Below are positions 1-7,408 of a stretch of 64,000 nucleotides of DNA, one piece after another. The notes beneath the pieces were generated by a model. That model saw only the letters and a list, made by a program, of their open reading frames with translations, was not told where the DNA came from and did no database searches. Source of the DNA: an uncultured Bacteroidia bacterium (lineage in GTDB: Bacteria; Bacteroidota; Bacteroidia; J057; CALAJH01); assembly GCA_937922655.1 (NCBI GenBank), contig CALAJH010000012.1:62001-126000 (forward strand). Direction: 5' to 3'. A program made the position numbers and the translations under genes. Positions within the stretch are counted from its first letter, which is position 1. Each line of letters opens with the position of its first letter.

Positions 1-1
1 G

Positions 2-2338
2 ATTCGTTCCCAATATCCCGCCATCGTATATCCATGGCCTTTTGCCGTTATCAATAAAAATCAAATATCGTTGATGGCCTCGACTTACGAGGTTGTTCGC
101 GATAACGAACCGATATATTATTACTTTGAAATCGATACATCCCATAAATTCAATTCGCCGATGTTTCGGCAATCGGGCGCCGTTCAAGGGACCAGTATTG
201 AAGGCAGTTGGCCGTTGCCTTTTGCGTTGCAAGACAGTACGGTATATTATTGGAAGGTGAAAATATCGTCGGCTTCGGGGGGCGAGTCGTTGTGGGAAAA
301 CGCCTCGTTTCAATACGTTGTCGGGCCGCACGAAGGTTGGGCGCAAGCGCGTCCCCCGCAGTTTTTCGACGATCCCACGCAAACCATTCGTATGGATAGA
401 AACCGAATGCGTTGGGAATTTGAGGATTTAAAAGGCGAAGTTTCTCTTTCCATCGGCAATCAAAATTCCATCATTGTCAATTTAGCGGGTAACACCTACG
501 CCACCCTAACTCAACTTAACGACGTCATTGCCTCGGTCGGCGGTACGTCGATGTTTTATTCGGTGATAGACGGCGTATCGCTTAAACCGATAACTTATAA
601 TTTTGATTTGGGATACTGCGACTGGATACAAGTGCCGGGCAATATGAACCAACTGGTGGCGGCCATAAACAATATGAAAATCGGGGATTATATTGCGATA
701 CTGGCTACGGGTCCGCGCATCAACTTATGGTCGGAAAATCTCAAAGACGCGCTGAGAAGTTGCGGTATGTCGAATCAAATCTTTGGCTTGCCGCCCAACG
801 ATAGATTTTTGTTTGTCGGACGTAAAGGCATGGCTCCGGGAACCGCATGGGAATCCATTGAACGTATTGCTTCGGGGATGCGGCTTAACGTTACGCTTTT
901 TACCAAGAATCCGCGCGGACGCATATTTTCTCCCCAAATCGGTCCTGGGTTGGAGTGGGTGGATTATATTTGGCATTGGAACGGCGCCGAAACCAACGGA
1001 AAAGATTCGGTCAGAACATGGGTCTACGGCGTGGGACAAAACTCACAAAACCAATCCATTGCCGGTCTTGCCAACATCGGTTCGGGGAAATACGACTTTC
1101 CCGAACAAGCCCAACAATTCGACAAACTTCGTCTTGAAGCCTACGCCGCAGACCCACAAAGTTATACCGCGCCGCAGCTAAAACATTGGTACGTATTGTA
1201 CAAACCCGCACCCGAAGCCCTAATCGACCCGTTTACCGATTATCAATTTACGGGCGACATCGAACAGGGAATGGATTTATATTTACGTCTTTATGCACGC
1301 AATATTTCCAACATTGACATGCTTAAGCCGCTTTTGATTCGTTACGAATGGCGAACCCCCAAAGGCGAAACTATATTCTTGGATACGCTCAGAAGAGCGG
1401 TGCTTTTGGCCAATTCCGGTTATTCGTTTGATTATACGATTAGCTCCATTTCCGACAAAATCAAGGCGTATAATATCGAGGGCATGAACACCCTTATCGT
1501 TACCATAAATCCCGACCTTGAACAACCCGAACAGTACTATTACAACAATATTTTTTACCTAAGTTTCAACGTTCGACGCGATAAAATCAACCCGATTCTC
1601 GACGTTACTTTCAACGGAAAACATATCGTTGACGGGGATATTGTTACTCCCAATCCGAATATTCGGGTAATGGTTAACGACGAAAACAAATTTCAAATCA
1701 TCGACGATTCAACGAGTATAGTGGTCAGTATATTTCCCGCCGATTTGCCTTCGTTGATAAGAGATGGCGTAAGAACTTTGCCTTATCCGGGTGACAACGT
1801 CAATTATCGAATCAACAACTATACGTTTACGCCCGCCAAAGGCCCGGAAAACAAAGCCTATATTGAATTTTCACCGGGTAAAATGGAAAACGGAAATTAC
1901 ATATTGGAAGCCAATGCTCGGGACAAATCCGGCAACTTTGCAGGTAACGTCGTTTATCGAATCGGTTTTAAAGTAATCAACGAATCTACGATTACCGACG
2001 TCGTCAATTATCCCAATCCCTTTTCTACTTCCACCCGATTCGTTTATACTTTGACGGGCGAAGAGTTTCCGGAAGTTTTTCAAATTCACATTTACACCAT
2101 AACGGGTAAAATGGTCAAAGTCATAGATTTGATAGAGCTTGGCGAAGTATTTACCGGACAGCACATTACACACTACGCATGGGACGGCACCGACGAATAC
2201 GGAGACCGACTTGCCAACGGCGTATATCTATACCGAGTTTTGCTAAAAATGCCCGGCGACCAAAATATAAAACGCAACGACGAATTGACCCAAAAGTACT
2301 TTAAAAAAGGTTGGGGTAAAATGGTAATCATGCGTTAG
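2..2338 (+). CDS. C-terminal part of PorU2-like T9SS protein (5' partial)
   Basis: The frame is open from base 2 with no start in the window, so this is the last 778 residues of a longer protein. Around residues 155-285 there is a segment that resembles the interleukin-like EMT inducer (ILEI) fold found in the C-terminal half of PorU2-type C25 peptidases (motifs GDYIAILATG and RFLFVGRKG). Long beta-rich domains follow. The end is a type A T9SS sorting domain: YPNPF near residue 672, then GDRLANGVYLYR. The catalytic C25 domain would lie upstream of the window and is not seen, so the PorU2 name is an inference from the C-terminal architecture. The OmpA-family gene follows after 14 nt and is probably co-transcribed. 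Confidence 0.7.
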   Translation: MRSQYPAIVYPWPFAVINKNQISLMASTYEVVRDNEPIYYYFEIDTSHKFNSPMFRQSGAVQGTSIEGSWPLPFALQDSTVYYWKVKISSASGGESLWENASFQYVVGPHEGWAQARPPQFFDDPTQTIRMDRNRMRWEFEDLKGEVSLSIGNQNSIIVNLAGNTYATLTQLNDVIASVGGTSMFYSVIDGVSLKPITYNFDLGYCDWIQVPGNMNQLVAAINNMKIGDYIAILATGPRINLWSENLKDALRSCGMSNQIFGLPPNDRFLFVGRKGMAPGTAWESIERIASGMRLNVTLFTKNPRGRIFSPQIGPGLEWVDYIWHWNGAETNGKDSVRTWVYGVGQNSQNQSIAGLANIGSGKYDFPEQAQQFDKLRLEAYAADPQSYTAPQLKHWYVLYKPAPEALIDPFTDYQFTGDIEQGMDLYLRLYARNISNIDMLKPLLIRYEWRTPKGETIFLDTLRRAVLLANSGYSFDYTISSISDKIKAYNIEGMNTLIVTINPDLEQPEQYYYNNIFYLSFNVRRDKINPILDVTFNGKHIVDGDIVTPNPNIRVMVNDENKFQIIDDSTSIVVSIFPADLPSLIRDGVRTLPYPGDNVNYRINNYTFTPAKGPENKAYIEFSPGKMENGNYILEANARDKSGNFAGNVVYRIGFKVINESTITDVVNYPNPFSTSTRFVYTLTGEEFPEVFQIHIYTITGKMVKVIDLIELGEVFTGQHITHYAWDGTDEYGDRLANGVYLYRVLLKMPGDQNIKRNDELTQKYFKKGWGKMVIMR

Positions 2339-2352
2339 CGATTCATTGCGAC

Positions 2353-4710
2353 ATGAATTTTTTGTACTTATTGTTTTTATTTTCGTTTAAAACTTTGTTT
2401 GGCGCCAAGCCGGTTTGGTACGACGATTTCAAAGACAACCGTCGGGGATGGAAGGAATTTTCAAGTCCCGACGGTAACTTCAAAGTCGAAAACGGCGCGT
2501 ATCATCTGATTTCCGAAAGTCCGGGTTTCAAGACGAGCGTTCAAGACGTTCGCGATTTTTCTCAACCGTTTCGTATATCGGTTTCCATAAAATCGAAAAG
2601 AAGAGAACATTATTCCCGCTTTGTCCTTGTTTGGTCTTACTTAAACGAGGACAATCACATCGGGCTGGAGTTTGTGGACAATCACGTGCAAGCCTATGAG
2701 GTATGCAACGGTGTAAAACATGAGCTTTCGTCGTTAATTGCGTTCCAACTTATGGAAGAAACCCAAATCGATGTTTCCTATTGCGACGCTTACGAGCTTA
2801 AACTTTACTGCCGAAGCATCCGAAAGAAAATGAAATATAGATTTTCGCGAGGTTCTCGTTTTATGGGGGCGGTCCAAGCCGGATTTGGCATATCCGGTAA
2901 ATGCGATGTCGTCGTTCAAAGTATGTTCGTTTATGCCCGAAATTCACCCAATTTGGTTCCGGAAAGCGAACTTTTCCTTTCCAAAACCCGGCTTCCCGAA
3001 ACAATAAACTCAAAATACTCCGAAATCAGTCCGATAATTGCCTCCGATGGAAACGTATTGTATTTCACCGTTCACGGCAGTCCGGAAAATACGGGTTATA
3101 CAAAAAACAAATCCGACCAAGACGTGTATTATTCCGAACAGATAGACGGTAAATGGACGCAAAGAAAAAAGATGAAACTTCCCGTCAATTCAATGTATCC
3201 GAATGCCGTTTGCGGGGTATTGGCCGATAATTCAGGACTGTTGTTGGGAGGAATATATCCTCATTACACCGGTTTGGGGCCTCTGATATCTTATAAAACC
3301 CGCGCCCAATGGGGGGTTCCCCAACCGATATCCATCCCGGGTTTTTACAACGAAGATTCACAGTACGGTTTTGCCGTTTCGCCGGACGGGAACGCCTTGG
3401 TTATGTCGCTTAAAAGAAAGGAGGGTTTGGGAAAAAGAGATTTGTATGTATCGCTAAAAGACGAAAACGGACGATGGACCGAACCCAAGTGGATGGGTCC
3501 AATAATTAATTCACCGAAAACCGAAACCGAACCTTATATATCCGCCGACGGAACAACAATGTATTTCGCATCCGACGGACGCAAAGGTTACGGCAAATGC
3601 GACAATTATGTGACCCGAAGGTTGGACGATTCATGGACAAAGTGGTCGGAACCACTTAATTTAGGACCGAATTTCAACACTCCCAAAGACGAATTTGGCA
3701 TATCCGTCGACGTCATTTCCGGTAAGGCGTATTTTTCTTCTTCGTATAAATCCACGGGCGGAACAGACATATATAGTGTGGAAATACCCGCTTATGCAAA
3801 ACCTCAACCAATAGTGGTTCTTACGGGAAGTATGGATACGGATGCCCCCGTTTCCATTTACGTCTATGACAAAGAAAGAAAACGTTTGTATCATAAATAT
3901 AGCGCCGATACCTCCGTTTACAAAATCGTGTTGCAAACGGGAAAGTCTTATTTTTTGGAATGGATTAGCGACAGTCGCGAAGTATTTATTGGTTATTACG
4001 ACGCAAAAGACCTGCACGAATCCAAATGCGAACAAATGAATGTTTCTTTCAAAGAGTCGTTGCCGCCGTTGCAAACGGTAAAAATAAACGTTGTGGCTTC
4101 GGAAGACGTCGAAAAGCCGATTAAAGCACAAATTTGCACAAAAACATTCGTGGATTCGTTGGAAGGTACGTACACCTTTGATTATTATTCGGGAACGTTG
4201 TCTCTTCAATCTTACGGAAGATTGCCGGTGAATATTCCCGTTCCCTTGTCTCGTTCCGAACCTTATACCATTTGTATGGACCCGGTGGTCGTGCCTCAAT
4301 CTTATTTGGAAAGCGTGGGAGCCGACGTTTTCGAAGCGGTTAAGAAACTGGAAAAAGGACGTTTAATGTTTTCGGGCAACGTCAAGTTTGAATTTGGAAA
4401 AGCGGAACTCAATCACCACGGACGCGACACGATGGATAAATTCTGCCGATTTCTAACAACCAAATGTTTGGACTGTTTGGTATTGGTATTGGGACATACG
4501 GACGACGTCGGAGACAAAAAATACAATCAAGATTTATCCCTCATGCGTTCGAATGCCGTTCGTACTTTCATTAAGCAACGGGTGAATTGGCCCGACGAAA
4601 TGATATACACCTATGCATACGGAGAGACGCGCCCCGCTTTGAATGAAAAAACGAAATTGGCTCGTCGAACCAACCGCCGCGTGGAAGTGTTGTTTTATAA
4701 AACCGGATAA
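2353..4710 (+). CDS. PD40 repeat / OmpA-domain envelope protein
   Basis: 785 residues with an N-terminal signal peptide. Residues about 20-195 look like a LamG/DUF1080-type beta-sandwich. Residues about 215-480 hold WD40-like (PD40) repeats with the typical pattern of a Ser/Asp-rich YFTVHGS or YFASDGR turn. The last 110 residues are an OmpA C-terminal peptidoglycan-binding domain (FEFGKAEL, LGHTDDVGD, NRRVEVLFY). The architecture is that of outer-membrane or periplasmic proteins that tether envelope assemblies to peptidoglycan; PorE and SprF-neighbour proteins of the T9SS have related layouts, but I cannot assign it to one of them. Its position directly behind a T9SS protein gene (14 nt) fits a T9SS-linked role. 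Confidence 0.85.
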   Translation: MNFLYLLFLFSFKTLFGAKPVWYDDFKDNRRGWKEFSSPDGNFKVENGAYHLISESPGFKTSVQDVRDFSQPFRISVSIKSKRREHYSRFVLVWSYLNEDNHIGLEFVDNHVQAYEVCNGVKHELSSLIAFQLMEETQIDVSYCDAYELKLYCRSIRKKMKYRFSRGSRFMGAVQAGFGISGKCDVVVQSMFVYARNSPNLVPESELFLSKTRLPETINSKYSEISPIIASDGNVLYFTVHGSPENTGYTKNKSDQDVYYSEQIDGKWTQRKKMKLPVNSMYPNAVCGVLADNSGLLLGGIYPHYTGLGPLISYKTRAQWGVPQPISIPGFYNEDSQYGFAVSPDGNALVMSLKRKEGLGKRDLYVSLKDENGRWTEPKWMGPIINSPKTETEPYISADGTTMYFASDGRKGYGKCDNYVTRRLDDSWTKWSEPLNLGPNFNTPKDEFGISVDVISGKAYFSSSYKSTGGTDIYSVEIPAYAKPQPIVVLTGSMDTDAPVSIYVYDKERKRLYHKYSADTSVYKIVLQTGKSYFLEWISDSREVFIGYYDAKDLHESKCEQMNVSFKESLPPLQTVKINVVASEDVEKPIKAQICTKTFVDSLEGTYTFDYYSGTLSLQSYGRLPVNIPVPLSRSEPYTICMDPVVVPQSYLESVGADVFEAVKKLEKGRLMFSGNVKFEFGKAELNHHGRDTMDKFCRFLTTKCLDCLVLVLGHTDDVGDKKYNQDLSLMRSNAVRTFIKQRVNWPDEMIYTYAYGETRPALNEKTKLARRTNRRVEVLFYKTG

Positions 4711-4716
4711 TCGCGC

Positions 4717-4724
4717 TATATTTG
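4717..4724 (+). promoter_or_regulatory. -7 element TATATTTG of the acyl-CoA dehydrogenase gene
   Basis: Perfect match to the Bacteroidota -7 consensus TAnnTTTG. It ends 15 nt before the ATG at 4740. A TTG at 4690-4692 is a possible -33 box, but its 24-nt spacer is slightly long. The position of this element argues against the alternative TTG start at 4722, which lies inside it. Confidence 0.65.
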
Positions 4725-4739
4725 CGCAACCAAACGCAT

Positions 4740-5879
4740 ATGAATTTTAGTTTGACCGAAGAACATCTTGCGATACAGCGGATGGCGCGGGACTTTACCC
4801 GCAACGAACTTTTACCCGGCGTTATAGAACGCGACGAAAAACAAGTATTTCCCGAATCGCTTACCCGACGAATGGGCGAACTAGGGTTTATGGGAATGAT
4901 GGTTTCCCCCGAATACGGCGGTGGTGGAATGGACACCGTTTCGTACGTCCTTGCGATGGAAGAGATTTCCAAAGTGGACGCTTCGGCTTCGGTAATTATG
5001 TCCGTCAATAATTCTTTGGTTTGTTGGGGCATAGAAACGTTCGGCACCGAGGAGCAAAAGCGGAAATACTTACCCCGATTGGCAAGCGGAGAGATTATCG
5101 GCGCCTTTTGTCTTTCGGAACCCGAGGCCGGATCCGACGCCACTTCCCAACGCACCACCGCCGAAGACCGCGGCGACCACTACCTGCTCAACGGTACTAA
5201 AAACTGGATAACCAACGGTCAAAGGGCCGGCATATATTTGGTCATGGCACAAACCGACCGTGAAAAAGGACATCGCGGCATCAATTGCCTCATCGTTGAA
5301 AAGGGAATGCCCGGTTTTGAGGTTGGAAAAAAAGAGGACAAATTGGGTATACGGGGTTCGGATACGACGACACTGCTTTTCAATGACGTAAAAGTACCTA
5401 AGGAAAATCGTATCGGCGACGACGGATTCGGCTTCAAATTTGCAATGAAAACGCTGGACGGCGGACGTATCGGCATTGCGTCCCAAGCGCTGGGTATTGC
5501 CGCCGGAGCCTACGAGCTTGCATTAAAATACTCGACGGAGCGCAAGGCCTTTGGCAAAACCATTTCCAACCACCAAGCCGTCGCCTTTAAGCTCGCGAAA
5601 ATGGCCACCGAAGTGCAAGCCGCCCGTTTGCTTTGTCTCAAAGCCGCCCGCGACAAAGACCTTCATCTCAACTACTCCCTTTCGGGTTCGATGGCCAAAC
5701 TTTACGCCTCAAAAATTGCGGTGGACGTTGCCAGAGAAGCGATTCAGATTCACGGCGGATACGGTTACGTCAAAGAATACCACGTCGAGCGTCTTTATCG
5801 CGATGCGAAAATCACCGAAATTTACGAGGGAACCAGCGAAATCCAACGCATCGTTATTTCCCGCGCCGTCGCCGTCTAA
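4740..5879 (+). CDS. acyl-CoA dehydrogenase (short/medium-chain type)
   Basis: 379 residues, the normal length for the family. It is an FAD flavoprotein that oxidises acyl-CoA to enoyl-CoA in fatty-acid or branched-chain amino-acid breakdown and passes electrons to ETF. Visible family motifs are CLSEPEAGSDA near residue 125, the middle domain NGTKNWITN, the C-terminal helical domain GRIGIASQALGIA, and IYEGTSEIQR near the end, which carries the catalytic Glu. The start at 4740 is chosen over TTG 4722 because of the -7 element. The gene stands alone; chain-length preference cannot be read from the sequence. It is most like the bacterial butyryl-CoA dehydrogenase group. Confidence 0.93.
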   Translation: MNFSLTEEHLAIQRMARDFTRNELLPGVIERDEKQVFPESLTRRMGELGFMGMMVSPEYGGGGMDTVSYVLAMEEISKVDASASVIMSVNNSLVCWGIETFGTEEQKRKYLPRLASGEIIGAFCLSEPEAGSDATSQRTTAEDRGDHYLLNGTKNWITNGQRAGIYLVMAQTDREKGHRGINCLIVEKGMPGFEVGKKEDKLGIRGSDTTTLLFNDVKVPKENRIGDDGFGFKFAMKTLDGGRIGIASQALGIAAGAYELALKYSTERKAFGKTISNHQAVAFKLAKMATEVQAARLLCLKAARDKDLHLNYSLSGSMAKLYASKIAVDVAREAIQIHGGYGYVKEYHVERLYRDAKITEIYEGTSEIQRIVISRAVAV

Positions 5880-5882
5880 AAA

Positions 5883-5927
5883 CAAACGGGGTTGCCGCGG
5901 CAGAATGTGCATCGCCAACCCCGTTTG
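5883..5927. terminator. long-armed hairpin between convergent genes
   Basis: A perfect 12-bp inverted repeat, CAAACGGGGTTG at 5883-5894 and its complement at 5916-5927, encloses a 21-nt loop. It fills the gap between the acyl-CoA dehydrogenase and O-methyltransferase stops. There is no long T-run on either side, so it may act as a bidirectional terminator or mRNA 3' stabiliser rather than as a classic intrinsic terminator. Confidence 0.6.
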
Positions 5928-5959
5928 AACCGTTCGACGTTGGTTCGAGGAACTCGGAT

Positions 5960-6598
5960 TTACTTCATCCAAATTGTATGAATTCCGTCGCGTATCGGAA
6001 GCAAAACCGCAAAAACGCCTTCGTCCGCCGCAACTTCCCGTACAAACGACCTTAATCCTTCCGTTTCCGGGTCCGTGTAGGAGGCGTCCGTTACTTTTCC
6101 GCTCCAAAGCACGTTGTCCGCCAAAATCAGTCCTCCGGAACGCATTTTCGGTCGGAGTTTTCGGTAATAGGGGACGTAATTTTCCTTGTCCGCATCGATA
6201 AACGCCATATCCACGGGCGGGTGAATTTCGTCCAACTTCTCAATAGCCGGGCCGACTAAGCGCCGAATTTTATCGGCGTAAGGCGAACGGTCGAAGTGGG
6301 TTTGCGCAAAAAGCGAGTTTTCTTCGTCAACGTCGATAGTGTAAACCGTTCCGTCGTTCGCCAATCCTTCGGCTAAACACAAGGCCGAATAACCGGTATA
6401 GGTACCGATTTCCACAATGGATTTTGGACGCAAAAGCCGGGAAAAAAGAGCGAGCAAACGACCTTGAACATGCCCCGACAACATTCGGGGCATGAGTTTG
6501 TAGAGATGGGTCTGACGCGAAAGTTCGCGCAGATATTCGGGTTCGGGAGCCGAATAGACGGCGGCGTAGTCGGCTATTTCCGGGGCGAGTTCAATCAT
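5960..6598 (-). CDS. class I SAM-dependent O-methyltransferase (catechol/caffeoyl-CoA OMT type)
   Basis: 212 residues, full length for the metal-dependent small O-methyltransferase family. The SAM-binding motif I is VEIGTYTGYSAL around residues 61-72. The metal-binding Asp and Asn are in FIDADKENY (around residue 135) and LADNVLW (around residue 160). The cytosolic enzyme transfers a methyl group from SAM to a catechol-like hydroxyl; the substrate is unknown. Its ATG directly abuts the stop codon of the upstream TPR gene, so the two are translationally coupled. Confidence 0.9.
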   Translation of the reverse strand: MIELAPEIADYAAVYSAPEPEYLRELSRQTHLYKLMPRMLSGHVQGRLLALFSRLLRPKSIVEIGTYTGYSALCLAEGLANDGTVYTIDVDEENSLFAQTHFDRSPYADKIRRLVGPAIEKLDEIHPPVDMAFIDADKENYVPYYRKLRPKMRSGGLILADNVLWSGKVTDASYTDPETEGLRSFVREVAADEGVFAVLLPIRDGIHTIWMK

Positions 6599-7303
6599 TT
6601 AATGATGGTCGATGTGTTTGAGGCAGAAGTCAAGCCGCGGGTCGTGGTCTTCAAGAAATCCGAGCGTTCGCGCTTGGTTCAAGTCTTTGCAGGCGGCGTA
6701 TTTGTCGCCCGCCGCCAACAGCGCCAGCGCCCTTCCGTAATACAGGTCGGGGTCGCTGTTGTCGAGTTCGATGGCGCGATTTAAAGATTCGACCGCGCCT
6801 TTAGCGTCTCCAATTTTAAGTTGTAAACGACTGAGCGAGTAATGATAGACGACGTAGTTAGGGGTGATGGCGATAAGTCGCTTAAAATCCTCGATGGCCT
6901 GTTCCGTTTTTCCTAAATCGTTGAGTACCAAAATTCGGCTTTTGAGGTTTTCAACGTGTTTGGGGTTGGAGGCAAACGCGCGGTTGAAATCCTCCAAAGC
7001 CGCTTCCAAGTCGCCTTTGCCGTATTCTATTTTACCGCGAAAATGAAGGGCGTCGGCATGGTAAGGATTCTTTTTTATCAACATATTAAAATCCTCCAAC
7101 GCTTTGTCGTGTTGGTGCAAATGGTACAACGCCACGCCCCGCCAATAATACGCTTCGTCGGAACGGTCTTTTTCAATGGCCAAATTAAAATCGTATAGCG
7201 CCATGTCGTATTTATGCGCTTCAATGTATTGAATACCGCTCAAAATATGGCTGTTTTGTGCATGTGCCCAAGAGATGAGGGCGGCAATCGTTAGCTTTAA
7301 CAT
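6599..7303 (-). CDS. secreted tetratricopeptide-repeat protein
   Basis: The frame is open back to 7345, but the ATG at 7303 gives a clean signal peptide (MLKLTIAALISWAHAQ), so I prefer it; 7333 is an alternative. About six TPR units follow (for example YYWRGVALYHLHQHDKALEDF and ALHFRGKIEYGKGDLEAALEDF), covering almost the whole mature protein of about 220 residues. TPR proteins are protein-protein scaffolds; here the location should be periplasm or cell surface. It is the first gene of a two-gene unit with the O-methyltransferase. No specific partner can be named. Confidence 0.85.
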   Translation of the reverse strand: MLKLTIAALISWAHAQNSHILSGIQYIEAHKYDMALYDFNLAIEKDRSDEAYYWRGVALYHLHQHDKALEDFNMLIKKNPYHADALHFRGKIEYGKGDLEAALEDFNRAFASNPKHVENLKSRILVLNDLGKTEQAIEDFKRLIAITPNYVVYHYSLSRLQLKIGDAKGAVESLNRAIELDNSDPDLYYGRALALLAAGDKYAACKDLNQARTLGFLEDHDPRLDFCLKHIDHH

Positions 7304-7353
7304 CGCAAATCGTAACGTAATTAAATTATACATAGCAAAACACAAGCCGGATT

Positions 7354-7384
7354 AAAAATAAACGCGCCCCGATTTTGGGGCGCG
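7354..7384 (-). terminator. intrinsic terminator of the Omp28-like gene
   Basis: An 8-bp GC stem, CGCGCCCC at 7363-7370 and GGGGCGCG at 7377-7384, has a 6-nt loop. On the minus strand it is followed by a T-rich tract (complement of 7354-7362). It lies 25 nt beyond the stop at 7409. Confidence 0.85.
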
Positions 7385-7408
7385 AAAATTATAAGACGAT
7401 TTTCAACT

